Source of the DNA: a virus
Virus record (IMG/VR): IMGVR_UViG_3300020183_000200
Location: 1-39,124 of that record
Length of the DNA stretch: 39,124 nucleotides
Strand: one strand, 5' to 3'
Made by a program: the position numbers and the translations under genes. The first letter of the stretch is position 1, and each line of letters opens with the position of its first letter. Below the pieces are notes generated by a model. The model ran no database searches, was not told where the DNA came from, and saw only the letters and a list, made by a program, of their open reading frames with translations. Positions 27,535 to 36,265 of the stretch are shown piece after piece.

Positions 27535-28200
27535 CTAGTTAAACGTGCCCCCATCCACTGTTGGCACCCATTCGGCCTGATAGTTGGCAGTGCCGTTCTT
27601 CAGCAGCACGTTGCCAACTGCACCACCTGTAGGCAGCGGCGCACGATCGCGTGCCTCAAAGGTGTCTGCTGTGGCATCCCAGGCCAGCACCGAATCCTCG
27701 ATCAGCCCCGTGGTTTCCACATCCGTGAGATCAGCCAGGCCCAGTGACACATCGCCCGTCTGCCCGTTGACACTTTGCACCACCGACGTTTGCGGCAGCA
27801 CCACATCCACGATCTGCCCATCCTTCGGCAGGGGGATGCGCAACTGGGATTGACGCCGTGGGCCGATCCCTTCGGTGACGGCCAAAATCAACGCCGTGGT
27901 GCCAGCAAACAGCGACTGCACCAACGTGGTGGCGCCTGCAATGTCACCACCGCCCCAGTCGATTAGAAAGACATTCCATGTCTCCAGAAATGGGCTGTTT
28001 CTGTATTGCTGCTGCGCTTCTAAGTCCGGCACGCTGCTGATCACTACCTCCAGCCCCGTGACAGTCAGACCAGCAGGCAGCCCTTCGCCAGGATCCCGCA
28101 CCACCAACGCGGGGGTGCTGCTGCCATTGGCCAGGGTGTAGGTGCCGAGGTGATTGGTGAGAGCCGTGGCCAGGGCTCCCCGTAGCGCCAGGATGTCCAC
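27535..28200 (-). CDS. Minor tail/fibre-base protein
   Basis: A 221-residue two-part protein. Residues 1-140 look like a structured minor tail protein (MDILALRGALATALTNHLGT, ETWNVFLIDWGGGDIAGATT). Residues about 140-221 resemble fibre sequence: SVNGQTGDVSLGLADLTDVE, then GAVGNVLLKNGTANYQAEWV and VDGGTFN. It lies at the junction of the chaperone pair and the fibre cluster and probably connects fibres to the tail. Confidence 0.55.
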   Translation of the reverse strand: MDILALRGALATALTNHLGTYTLANGSSTPALVVRDPGEGLPAGLTVTGLEVVISSVPDLEAQQQYRNSPFLETWNVFLIDWGGGDIAGATTLVQSLFAGTTALILAVTEGIGPRRQSQLRIPLPKDGQIVDVVLPQTSVVQSVNGQTGDVSLGLADLTDVETTGLIEDSVLAWDATADTFEARDRAPLPTGGAVGNVLLKNGTANYQAEWVPTVDGGTFN

Positions 28201-28205
28201 GCCTT

Positions 28206-28889
28206 TTAGCTTGAACTTGCCCCTAGCAGCTTTTCGCTGCGGTCTTGGTTCACCAGCAGCACAGCCGCTTCAAAATGCACCGGCTGAAGGTTGGCCGGTA
28301 GCTTGAGGCGATAGCTAAGCAGGGGCCGGTCTACATCCTGCAGCTCCAGCACGGTGCCCGGCTGGTGCCCTTTGGACGCCAGGAACACACGCAGGTTTGC
28401 ACCTTCCCAGCTTGGGGCAACAGCAACCACCGTTCGATCATAATTGACGAGGGCACGGATCTCTGGCACCTCTGCATCCACACCAGAGCGCTTAAGCACA
28501 TCTCGCCAGATGCCCATCAACAACGGCGGTAGCTTTTCCTCATGGCGTAGTGCTAGGCAGATGTGCGCCACCACAGGCGGCAGCTCATCGCCCTCCTCTT
28601 TCTTCTCCTGCTCAGAGAAGAACAACCAATCGCGGTAGCTGGTCGCTTTGCTCTTGCGGGCATCGCGGTTGATGTTGAACAGCAGACTGCTGATCTGTGC
28701 CCCCTGCATCTCCATTAGCTGCGCTTCGCCGCGCTCCAGCTCCAGCAGTCGCCGATGAGCCGCCAAGACCACTTGCACCTTCTCTTGGCCAAAGGTCGAG
28801 CGGTGGAACTGGCCGGGGAAGGCACGGCACAACGCCCAGAACAGGGCGCCCCAATCTATGCGGCTTGGTTTCCAGTCCCCGGCCGCTGC
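28206..28889 (-). CDS. Tail assembly chaperone, T-like C-terminal part made by -1 frameshift
   Basis: From the shift point at 28889 the -1 frame gives about 227 residues: AAAGDWKPSRIDWGALFWAL, then FPGQFHRSTFGQEKVQVVL, RRLLELERGEAQLMEMQGAQ and SSLLFNINRDARK. No ATG or GTG lies between the shift point and the body (only a TTG at 28832), while sequence in the overlap with the upstream frame is already natural. This is the T part of a G/GT chaperone pair. The fusion G-T product would be about 404 residues (177 from frame 0 plus 227). Confidence 0.7.
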   Translation of the reverse strand, partial: AAAGDWKPSRIDWGALFWALCRAFPGQFHRSTFGQEKVQVVLAAHRRLLELERGEAQLMEMQGAQISSLLFNINRDARKSKATSYRDWLFFSEQEKKEEGDELPPVVAHICLALRHEEKLPPLLMGIWRDVLKRSGVDAEVPEIRALVNYDRTVVAVAPSWEGANLRVFLASKGHQPGTVLELQDVDRPLLSYRLKLPANLQPVHFEAAVLLVNQDRSEKLLGASSS

Positions 28890-29419
28890 TTTTTTATTTC
28901 CTCTTCAGACGGTGGCGCTGCGCTGTCGGGTTCTTGCCCCTGGCGCTCTTCTTCAAAGAAGGCGAACAGGCTATCAAGCAATGGCTGAGGCAGCTTGAGC
29001 GTGTCTTGACTGCTCCAGTTGGGGCGATCAAGGCGGTTCTGGATTAAGGCGGTGACGCTGGCGAGCATCCGCTGGCGACCGCGTTGGATCCAGCTGCGAG
29101 TCAGCTCGGCAATCTGCGGCAGGTACTTCAGCCGAATCGCATCCTGCTCAGCGCGCAGGGTGCTGCCAACTGCAGCAGCTTCCACCAAGGCATAGGCCTC
29201 TGAAATGCTGATCTCCTGCTCAGCGCTGATCTGCTGTGCCAACTTGGCGGCGATCACCACCGCTGGGTCGTTGTCGGCGCTTAGGTCACTGACAGCGATC
29301 ACCTCAGCGACCTGCAGCGAGCCCAGTACAGGCAGCTCCAGGATGCCGGTGCTCTTGGTGCCGATCCTGCGACTCTTGCGTTTGGTGGGCGCAACAACAA
29401 AGGGAAGATCGAGGCTCAT
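28856..29419 (-). CDS. Tail assembly chaperone, G-like
   Basis: A 187-residue protein (MSLDLPFVVAPTKRKSRRIG, then LELPVLGSLQVAEVIAVSDL, a central helix with AEQEISISEAYALVEAAAVG, and an acidic C-terminus with SEEEIKK). G proteins of long-tailed phages load the tape measure, and a minority of ribosomes shift to make GT. The slippery heptamer lies 11 codons before the stop, the usual place. Its ATG overlaps the stop of the scaffold-like gene. It is encoded far from the tail tube, not between tube and tape measure as in most phages. Confidence 0.7.
   Translation of the reverse strand: MSLDLPFVVAPTKRKSRRIGTKSTGILELPVLGSLQVAEVIAVSDLSADNDPAVVIAAKLAQQISAEQEISISEAYALVEAAAVGSTLRAEQDAIRLKYLPQIAELTRSWIQRGRQRMLASVTALIQNRLDRPNWSSQDTLKLPQPLLDSLFAFFEEERQGQEPDSAAPPSEEEIKKQRPGTGNQAA
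28889..28895 (-). promoter_or_regulatory. Programmed -1 frameshift heptamer A AAA AAG
   Basis: On the minus strand the codons ATA AAA AAG contain the heptamer A AAA AAG in the exact X XXY YYZ phase of the G frame (AAA starts at 28894, 525 nt from the ATG). This is the slip site known from E. coli dnaX. GC-rich sequence follows. Shifting gives a 404-residue fusion into the 28206-28889 frame. Confidence 0.75.
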
Positions 29420-30123
29420 GCGCTCAGGCCATAGTTGATCTTGTCCAGTGCGCTCATCCCCTGCAGGGTGCCGGAGGTAAGGTTTCCGCTGCCGCGCATC
29501 CCGCCGCCGTGACCGTTAGAGGTGGGTGCAAAGAAATGGCCATAGACCGAATGGGTCTTCAGCTGCTCCAGGTAGGCGACAGGGGTGAGTGGATCACCGT
29601 TGTCGGTGAGCATGGCCTCGCCTTTGGCGTTGACCACCTGCACCTCGCCCGTGTCGCTAATGGCAAAGCGACTGCCTACGGCGCCCATCAGGGCATCGAA
29701 ATAAGTCGTGCCATCTTCAGCGCCACCTGTCCGGCCACCAGCGGCCTGAAACGCATTGGCGAGGGCCTGCTTGCGGTACAGCTCGGTCTTCTCGGCCAGC
29801 ACCTCATTGAGCTTCTGGTCTTTAATCTTGACTTGCTGAACAGCTTCAGCCTTGGCTGCTTCAGCAGCCTCTTTGATGCGCTGATCCATTTCAGCGCGTA
29901 GGCGTTCTTCACGCTCCTGCGCTTCTTTGATGCCCCGCAGTTGATCGGGCTCTAGGCCTTGAAGTTGTTGCTCTAGGGCCTTGAGGCGACGTTCGGCTGC
30001 TTTGCGAGCATCGCGTTCTTTCTCCAGGGCGGCTAGGCCAGGAGTGCCAAGCGCCTCAGCGGTGGAACTGGCTGGTGGGGCGTCAAGGTCGGTGGATTGG
30101 TCCAAGTCCGTGGTGTCGGACAT
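29416..30123 (-). CDS. Scaffold-like coiled-coil protein
   Basis: A 235-residue protein. An acidic Ser/Thr/Asp-rich N-terminus is followed by a long charged coiled coil (ALEKERDARKAAERRLKALE, QQLQGLEPDQL, EREERLRAEMDQRIKEAAEA, to about residue 125), then a Gly-containing segment (GGRTGGAEDGTTYFDALMGA) and a Gly/Ser/Asn-rich C-terminus. Phage scaffolds of this type normally stand directly before the capsid gene. Here chaperone and fibre genes, in all about 5.3 kb, lie between this gene and the capsid gene at 24083. Scaffold function is likely but not proven; no protease gene is seen. Confidence 0.6.
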   Translation of the reverse strand: MSDTTDLDQSTDLDAPPASSTAEALGTPGLAALEKERDARKAAERRLKALEQQLQGLEPDQLRGIKEAQEREERLRAEMDQRIKEAAEAAKAEAVQQVKIKDQKLNEVLAEKTELYRKQALANAFQAAGGRTGGAEDGTTYFDALMGAVGSRFAISDTGEVQVVNAKGEAMLTDNGDPLTPVAYLEQLKTHSVYGHFFAPTSNGHGGGMRGSGNLTSGTLQGMSALDKINYGLSA

Positions 30124-30157
30124 AGATAGCGGTGACTACCCAAAAGGCTAGCAGTGG

Positions 30158-31444
30158 CTAGTCAGGAATCAAGTAATGGGTGCTATAAAAGCTAAATAAC
30201 GGGCTGCCAGCAACCAACGGGCGATAGGAGTTGCTGACAAAATAGGTGGGATCAGTCGTAGGAAAGCCACTGACGTGTTCAAAGGCCAGTTCGAAACCCG
30301 GATTATTTGGCGGTGTGACTGCTTGGGTGATTCCGGCTTGGTCTTCGGCCAAGAGCCCACTCACATCGAGCAAGTCTTCCAACGGCTGAACATCGCTTGG
30401 GGTGTAGGAGGCAAAAGATCCAGGCACATTGGCTCCGAGCAAGCTGTAGCCCTGACAGCTCAGCCAGGCTGGATCCAGGGTACTCAGTTCGTGAACATTG
30501 CCATTTCGCAACACCCGCTGCCCAGTTGTAAGATTAACGCCGGCTATGTTATTAAGTTTTAAACGTGCCTCAAAGGGTTGCTTAGACTGGTTGAAAAAAT
30601 TAGGCGCTGCTACGTTTTTACCATCTAAGGCGCCAACTGAAATTAAATCAGGAGTTCCTCGGTCTCCGTCCGTATTAAGAGTCTGGGTGTAGGAGTAGGG
30701 GCCAAGCGATCCGCTGTGCAAGTTGCTCAGGTATGACCACGCGCTTTGCCCGCACGCTTTGAAAGGATGAGAATTTGGCAGGCTGGCACTGATAGCTTCT
30801 TTAAAGCCCGTGTAAGTTCCATTGCGGGTATATTCGTAAACTGCGCCTAGTGCAAGTACAGTTATATTGCTTAAAGAGCTGGTATAAAGAGAAGAGGTGC
30901 CGTGCTCAATGCTGCCATTACTCAAGTCTACGCTAACTGTTAGCAGGTCGTAGCTAGCCGAAGCCGCAAATGGGTCGACGCTGTTGCTGCTGGTCACTAG
31001 ACCAAATAAATCCGGGAAACTCTCAGGCTGTGGATGCACAAGCACAAAGAGCACTGTATAGCTGGCTTCAAACCTCGACGTGCGCAGCAGTGTGCAGTAA
31101 AGCTTGCCATCAATGACCTGCTCTGCAACTCGCACTGTTTCATTAATCCGCTGTCCATACCATTGTGTATCAAGAATAGTTTTTGTCATCCAGGTAGGAT
31201 ATTCGTTATTAACGTAATCTACTGCTGCAGCAATAAATCCAGGATCTTGATCCGAGGGAAGCGCTGGCGGGCTCAACTCCCACGGTGCAAACTCTGCAAC
31301 CTTTCCCTGGCTGCCGGTGTAAACCTTAACTGTTCGGACTATCTCGGAACCTGAGAACGGCTGGGTGACGAAATAAACCGGCTTAAGCTGAGGCCCGCCG
31401 CCGCGCCGTGCGCCGGGGCGATACCGTGCAACAGGCCTAACCAC
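30158..31444 (-). CDS. Large virion-like protein of unknown family
   Basis: A 428-residue soluble protein from a GTG at 31444. The N-terminus is basic and Pro/Gly-rich (VRPVARYRPGARRGGGPQLK). The rest is rich in Ser, Thr, Asn and Tyr with many predicted strands and no recognisable enzyme motif. Much of the gene uses more A/T-rich codons than its neighbours. It lies between tail-hub/minor-tail genes and the scaffold-like gene, so a virion or tail-associated role is plausible. I could not place it in a family. Confidence 0.5.
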   Translation of the reverse strand: MVRPVARYRPGARRGGGPQLKPVYFVTQPFSGSEIVRTVKVYTGSQGKVAEFAPWELSPPALPSDQDPGFIAAAVDYVNNEYPTWMTKTILDTQWYGQRINETVRVAEQVIDGKLYCTLLRTSRFEASYTVLFVLVHPQPESFPDLFGLVTSSNSVDPFAASASYDLLTVSVDLSNGSIEHGTSSLYTSSLSNITVLALGAVYEYTRNGTYTGFKEAISASLPNSHPFKACGQSAWSYLSNLHSGSLGPYSYTQTLNTDGDRGTPDLISVGALDGKNVAAPNFFNQSKQPFEARLKLNNIAGVNLTTGQRVLRNGNVHELSTLDPAWLSCQGYSLLGANVPGSFASYTPSDVQPLEDLLDVSGLLAEDQAGITQAVTPPNNPGFELAFEHVSGFPTTDPTYFVSNSYRPLVAGSPLFSFYSTHYLIPD

Positions 31445-31598
31445 GCAGCGTCTTCAGCGCCTCCGCCGCTGCCAGCTTTGCCTGATACCGCAGGTTCAAC
31501 GCAATCCGGTTGGCCTCTACCTGCTCCTGCAGCCGCTGGCGCAGCTCGTCATTGCCGCTGCCACCCGTCACCACCACATTCACCGGGCTGTCAGCCAT
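31437..31598 (-). CDS. Small coiled-coil protein, unknown
   Basis: A 53-residue protein translated directly from the sequence: MADSPVNVVVTGGSGNDELR, then a single Gln/Ala-rich helix ending LKTLRG. Its ATG overlaps the previous stop (ATGA at 31598), and its 3' end overlaps the GTG of the next gene by 8 bp. The helix could be a trimerisation stalk. No family recognised. Confidence 0.5.
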   Translation of the reverse strand: MADSPVNVVVTGGSGNDELRQRLQEQVEANRIALNLRYQAKLAAAEALKTLRG

Positions 31599-32293
31599 CA
31601 GTCATTCACCGCGAGCTTGACGCTGTAGCCAATCGTCTGGCCATCACTGATGGTCACTGCGGCGTTCTCAGTCAATACGCCGTAGACGCTGCCATTGCAC
31701 TTGCGCACGAGGAGCGTGCCGCTGCCGGTGCTGGTGATGTTTACGAGGTTGCCGCTGGCCACAGGCGTGGCGGTGTGCAACGTGATCGTGGAGCTGGTGA
31801 CGCTATCGACAAAATACAGCGTGCCAGCCGTCAGCCCACCAGGCAGCGTGCCACCACTGTTGGCTGTAACGGTGACGGCATCACCATCAGCGAGGCCATG
31901 GCTGGCCACGGTGATCACATCCGTGCTGGGGTTCACGTCCGTGCTGGCGGTGATCGGTCCACCGGCCTGGCCATCAGCTGCCGCATTGAGCAGCAGCACC
32001 ACATGGGTGTAATTCAGGCTACCGCCTGAGGCTGCAAACTCGACTGACACCAAGGGTTGCTCTTGCCGTGCAGCGCTAGCGCTATAAGCGCCGACCGTCA
32101 GCGCAGCGCTCTGGAAGCGGGCGTAGCCGTTGGTGCCTTCCACCAGCTCATGCTGCAGCCAGGTGGCGATGCCAGCTTCTGTGGATGGTGCCGTAGCGGC
32201 ATTGACCAATGCGGCAGTAAGCACTTTGCCGCTGTAAGCCTCGGACATGACGCGGGCTAGTTCGGCCTGCGTGACGGCGGTGGTGACGGCCAT
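31598..32293 (-). CDS. Tail-associated protein with Ig/beta-rich repeats
   Basis: A 231-residue protein from ATG 32293 (MAVTTAVTQAELARVMSEAY). An upstream TTG (32314) also opens the frame but is less likely. An N-terminal part of about 115 residues is followed by a Thr/Ser/Gly-rich beta domain around DVNPSTDVITVASHGLADGD and SSTITLHTATPVASGNLVNI. Such domains occur in tail and fibre proteins. It follows the tail-hub gene by 57 bp. Confidence 0.55.
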   Translation of the reverse strand: MAVTTAVTQAELARVMSEAYSGKVLTAALVNAATAPSTEAGIATWLQHELVEGTNGYARFQSAALTVGAYSASAARQEQPLVSVEFAASGGSLNYTHVVLLLNAAADGQAGGPITASTDVNPSTDVITVASHGLADGDAVTVTANSGGTLPGGLTAGTLYFVDSVTSSTITLHTATPVASGNLVNITSTGSGTLLVRKCNGSVYGVLTENAAVTISDGQTIGYSVKLAVND

Positions 32294-32350
32294 TGATAAA
32301 ACCCTGTGCCTCAAGTTGCCTTAAGCCAGTGGGAAGAATCAGCGTTGCCC

Positions 32351-35300
32351 TTACTCCACCGGGATGACGCTGGCCGCAGGCAGCACAAACCATGCGGTGC
32401 TGTTGATGCTGCCGAAAATCCAACTCTTGTTGGCAGCGGGGACTGGTGCGGGGTTGGGGTTGAGCACTGCGCTGGCGCTATAGACGTTGAAAAGGCCGGT
32501 GTTGTCGGGCGAAACGCCCATACGGACCTCGAAAACATGGAAGCCGTCAAACACCGATGCCTTAAAGAACGCCACTTCCCACACGCGGTAGATCGTGCCG
32601 GTGTTGGTGGCGCTGGTGTTGCCCTCCACGCGAACGCGGAAGGTGTTGGGGGTAGAGCGCACAAACACCTTTTGCATGGAGTCGTCGGTGGCGTTGATGA
32701 AGATCTTGGGAAGGGAAGGGTTGCCATTACCCAGCCCGGTGAATTGACTTGAACCGGCACCAAAGGTGATATAGCCGTTAGGGCTGAGCCAGAAGCTGGT
32801 GTAGGAAACGCCGTTGAAGAGGAACGGGAATGACATCCCCGTGACTTCTAGCGGAGTGTCATCGACGTTACCGTTGAAGACTTGCGTCCAGCCTGCTGGG
32901 GTTGAGGTAGTGACGCCGCTGCCGGCAAGAGGCACAGCGTCGCCAAAGGCGATGTCAAAGGCAAAGTTTTCCAGCTCCAGCACCACCTCAGGCGACAACG
33001 CCTGCACTGCGTCAAGCTGCAAACGCACCTGCAGTTGCTCGCTGTTCTCCAGTTCCAGCACCACCTCAGGCGACAACGCCTGCACTGCCTCCAGCTGCAA
33101 GCGCATCTGCAGATCCGGACTATCCATGAGGCGGTTGATGCCCAGCGGCACCGTGATCGCCTCCAGCTGTAGCCGCACTTGCAAGCTGGTCACGATGATC
33201 GGCTTAAACGGCAGTGCCAGCTCGATCGGCTCTAGCTCAGTTTCAAATACCTCTGATTCGTCATCCGGCAACGCATTGAGCAGGGCATTGATCGCTGCTT
33301 GATCGCTCACATCCACCGGGTCGATCACGGTGATGCTGTTAGCCGGCGGCTGCGGGCCATTCACCACTAACGCTGGTGGCGTTGGCAGCGCAGTAGTGTT
33401 AGGTGCCACGGGCGTCCAGCGCGGCCCGTTCACATCCCCGCCCGCCAGGCCCCAATAGAGGGCATCAGTGGAGACCATGCAGCTGTTGGCGTCAAACGCA
33501 AAGCTGGTGCCATTGAGCCGATACGTTGCCGTGATGCCATTGCTGCTAAGGTGAAATGGATGCAACGGATTGCTGGGCAGGATGCCAAGGCCGGTGGTCA
33601 CCTGCATGCCAAGCCGGTGACCGATCAGCAATTGGTTCTGTTCCATGGCATAACGGGCAGCCTCACTTACGGCCTCACCGTCGCTGATGGTGCCATCGTC
33701 GTTCACGATGTCATCCGAGAGGAACGGCACGCTAAATACTCGGCTGTTGTTGGGCCGTTGCTCTGGTTCCGGACCCACCTGAATCCTGCTGCCACCTTGG
33801 ATCACCACATCTGCGTTCTGATATGGAGCCAAGTAGTCAGGCACAGGCTTTTCTTTGCCCTCCTGCTGCACGTCGCGGGTGACCACCTCGAAATCTTCCA
33901 ATACCAGAGGGAAGAATTGGTTGATCAACGGCGCTGGATTGATTGATTGGCCGATGAGCTTGCTAGCAGCAGCACTGATTGCTTGCTGCCCCATCTGCGT
34001 CAGTCCATAAGCCACATAAGTGGTCTTCACTTCCCGCATCACATTCTCGCCGTACAGAAATTGTGTGCGGATCACAGAGGATATCTGCTCGCCTGAGGGG
34101 ATACTGCTCAGCTTGGTGTAATCCTTAATCCCACACCGTCCAAGCGCTTCAAGATAAGACATCGTCTCAGTGGCAACGTGCACTGTGACGCGGAAGGTTG
34201 GCAGCTTGGGGAGCAACACCACCCGGTATTTTGCGACAATGGGGGGAGTGTTGCTTAACGGATCATTAGCAGTAAGATTGGCGATTGCTGATTGAACCTC
34301 ATTGTCTGCCTGCTCTTCCTCTTTATCCGTCAGCGGCGGCGGATCAATTTTTTGGTACTCGTATTGATCCACCTTGCGGCTAGTGATCGGCGTGGTGGCA
34401 GCGCTATTGCCCTGTGCGCGTAGCTCAGAGATTCGTAACAGTGTGCCACTAACATTAGATCCAGCATTGAGCTGCGCCTGCAGACTATCTGCTGTATTCA
34501 GATAATCCTGCACCAGCTGGCTGTTGACCTTGACCGCAGCAGTGGTGGTCTCAGCTCTGCGCTCTAGCGTGCGATTGTCGGGCTCAGCCTTTTGCTCACT
34601 GGTGATCACCGTCTCAGTAATCGGGAAGCTTTTCGTGCTGCCGTTCTTCAAAGTGACCTTAACGGCTGTCTGGGTTGACATGCCGTTGTTGTCCCAGCTG
34701 GCCGTAAAGGCCCCCAGTGCTTTATTTTCAATATCAACGCCAGGGGCAAAAAGGGCTTGTGGCGTCAGTGCTTCTTGACCAATATGAACGCCAGGGGTGT
34801 AAATGGCTTGCGGCGGCTGCTCCTCTTCGATCTGCTTTGCCGTGCCGGTGCCAGTGGGATTCTCCGTAAAGTCCACCCCTCCGGTGTTGGGGTTGATGTC
34901 CACCACCTGCTCGAATGTCACCACTGGGCCATTGGTTGGCAGGTTGGCGTAGGGGATCGCCTCTAGCTCGTTCTGTGCATCGAGGTAGCCGACATGGCCG
35001 GCACTGGCCAGCATGTCTGAAAGCGTCTCGATGTAGTCCTCACAATAAAGGTCCGTGATTTGCTGGTTGATCGTCCAGGTGCCAAGCGATTTGACGGTGA
35101 TGCCGACGCGATCGCAAATCAGTGCCGCAGCTTCATGCAGGTCCATCGTTGGAGCAGTTCTCAGCTCACCACGGTTCAAGCCATCGAGCAGGTTGCTGCT
35201 GACCACCCCGCCGCCTTTGCCGCGCTCGTAGGCCAGATCATTGGCCAACTGCACCTGGGTTTGATTGCTAAGCGGATTGGCAAACGCCTGCGTCACCTTG

Positions 35301-35515
35301 AAGTGGCTCCTGGGAAACCGCGCCACCGTGCCGCCATCTGGGGTGACATAGCCCAGCGTCACCCGATCGCCCATGGCCGGTGTGATCAGCCCAGCAATCA
35401 CGACCTCGCCAGTGCTGAAGATCAACCCTTGATTTTGAATGTGGTCATCACGCACGCTGCCCGAGATGACAGGACCCAAGTTGCAGATCACCTGGGCGCG
35501 AACATCAAGCACCAT
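32351..35515 (-). CDS. Tail hub/tip protein (central baseplate-like)
   Basis: A 1054-residue protein. Residues about 1-110 (VRAQVICNLGPVISGSVRDD, FPRSHFKVTQAFANPL) and about 110-260 (LHEAAALICDRVGITVKSLG, CEDYIETLSDMLASAG) resemble the gp27/Tal-type tail hub fold. A long helical section (ERRAETTTAAVKVNSQLVQD) and beta regions follow. Residues about 785-855 contain two or more 26-residue Gln/Glu/Leu-rich repeats. The last 190 residues form a domain with FLFNGVSYTSFWLSPNGYIT, possibly a sugar-binding beta sandwich. It comes after the distal-tail gene, with which it overlaps by one base. Confidence 0.7.
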   Translation of the reverse strand: MVLDVRAQVICNLGPVISGSVRDDHIQNQGLIFSTGEVVIAGLITPAMGDRVTLGYVTPDGGTVARFPRSHFKVTQAFANPLSNQTQVQLANDLAYERGKGGGVVSSNLLDGLNRGELRTAPTMDLHEAAALICDRVGITVKSLGTWTINQQITDLYCEDYIETLSDMLASAGHVGYLDAQNELEAIPYANLPTNGPVVTFEQVVDINPNTGGVDFTENPTGTGTAKQIEEEQPPQAIYTPGVHIGQEALTPQALFAPGVDIENKALGAFTASWDNNGMSTQTAVKVTLKNGSTKSFPITETVITSEQKAEPDNRTLERRAETTTAAVKVNSQLVQDYLNTADSLQAQLNAGSNVSGTLLRISELRAQGNSAATTPITSRKVDQYEYQKIDPPPLTDKEEEQADNEVQSAIANLTANDPLSNTPPIVAKYRVVLLPKLPTFRVTVHVATETMSYLEALGRCGIKDYTKLSSIPSGEQISSVIRTQFLYGENVMREVKTTYVAYGLTQMGQQAISAAASKLIGQSINPAPLINQFFPLVLEDFEVVTRDVQQEGKEKPVPDYLAPYQNADVVIQGGSRIQVGPEPEQRPNNSRVFSVPFLSDDIVNDDGTISDGEAVSEAARYAMEQNQLLIGHRLGMQVTTGLGILPSNPLHPFHLSSNGITATYRLNGTSFAFDANSCMVSTDALYWGLAGGDVNGPRWTPVAPNTTALPTPPALVVNGPQPPANSITVIDPVDVSDQAAINALLNALPDDESEVFETELEPIELALPFKPIIVTSLQVRLQLEAITVPLGINRLMDSPDLQMRLQLEAVQALSPEVVLELENSEQLQVRLQLDAVQALSPEVVLELENFAFDIAFGDAVPLAGSGVTTSTPAGWTQVFNGNVDDTPLEVTGMSFPFLFNGVSYTSFWLSPNGYITFGAGSSQFTGLGNGNPSLPKIFINATDDSMQKVFVRSTPNTFRVRVEGNTSATNTGTIYRVWEVAFFKASVFDGFHVFEVRMGVSPDNTGLFNVYSASAVLNPNPAPVPAANKSWIFGSINSTAWFVLPAASVIPVE
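32969..33112 (-). repeat. 78-bp in-frame tandem repeat within the tail-hub gene
   Basis: Two copies of a 78-bp unit (32969-33046 and 33047-33112, the second incomplete) encode LQVRLQLDAVQALSPEV and VLELEN with few changes. A third, degenerate copy lies just upstream in the protein (LQVRLQLEAITVPLG). Recent expansion is likely, since the two copies are nearly identical in DNA. Confidence 0.75.
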
Positions 35516-36264
35516 TAGACCTCTTCCACCGTGATGCTTACGGTCCAGATGTTGGTCTTGAGTCCACCGACGATCCGCGCTTCAACGCTGGCGGTGGGCG
35601 GTGAAGTCGGCCACCAGCTGCCAGCAGCAGGCGTGCTCTGGACTGTCGTTGCCACCCAGTTGCGCAGCGTCGTAAAGGCCGCTTCGTCGGCCACCGTGCC
35701 CGTGATCTGCTGCACTCTGGAGCTACGCAGCGGCCCTTGGATGTAAGGGAAGCCACCAGCGGTGCGCTCCAGCGTTGGCAGGTCGTCCAGAGTCTCCATT
35801 GAGTCACTGAGCGTGATCACAACTCCGCCCAGGGTGACGGTGCCCAGGTCTGGGTTGAGCGCATCACCTGCGGCGGCATCCTTCTCCAGTGCCTTTTTGG
35901 CAACCGCCAGTGCCTTGGTGGCATCCACCAGCGTGGCGCTTACCTGGACGTAGACACCCAGCTGCTCAAACGTTGGCGCCTCAGTGAACCAGCACGCCAC
36001 CGAGCTAGCGGTGATGCCATTGGCAGAGGCAGAGAGGGTCACCGTGCTGCCGACGGTGCCACTGACCAGCGAATCAGGATCCGCTTGCCGTGCCGCTAGC
36101 CAGGTGTCAAAAATGCTTTTGAACTGGCTTAGCTGCGTGCTGTTGAGCAGCCCGCTAAGCGTCCAGCTGGGTGCCACCAGCCCTCGCCGCACGTCATCTG
36201 CTTCGTAGCCAAACGGCTGAGCAGTAAGGGTCTTGATCTGTAGCCCGTTAATGGTGACGCTCAT
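35515..36264 (-). CDS. Distal tail protein-like
   Basis: A 249-residue beta-rich protein starting MSVTINGLQIKTLTAQPFGY, with LSGLLNSTQLSQFKSIFDTW in the first third and two similar halves ending TNIWTVSITVEEV. It follows the tape measure by one base and precedes the hub gene, the normal place of the distal tail (Dit-like) protein that forms the platform for the hub. Sequence alone gives only moderate support. Confidence 0.65.
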   Translation of the reverse strand: MSVTINGLQIKTLTAQPFGYEADDVRRGLVAPSWTLSGLLNSTQLSQFKSIFDTWLAARQADPDSLVSGTVGSTVTLSASANGITASSVACWFTEAPTFEQLGVYVQVSATLVDATKALAVAKKALEKDAAAGDALNPDLGTVTLGGVVITLSDSMETLDDLPTLERTAGGFPYIQGPLRSSRVQQITGTVADEAAFTTLRNWVATTVQSTPAAGSWWPTSPPTASVEARIVGGLKTNIWTVSITVEEV

Positions 36265-36265
36265 C

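Noticed and set aside
24285-28200. Diversity-generating retroelement acting on the fibre modules
   Set aside because: The fibre N-termini resemble tropism-determinant attachment motifs, but no reverse transcriptase gene and no template/variable repeat pair were seen.
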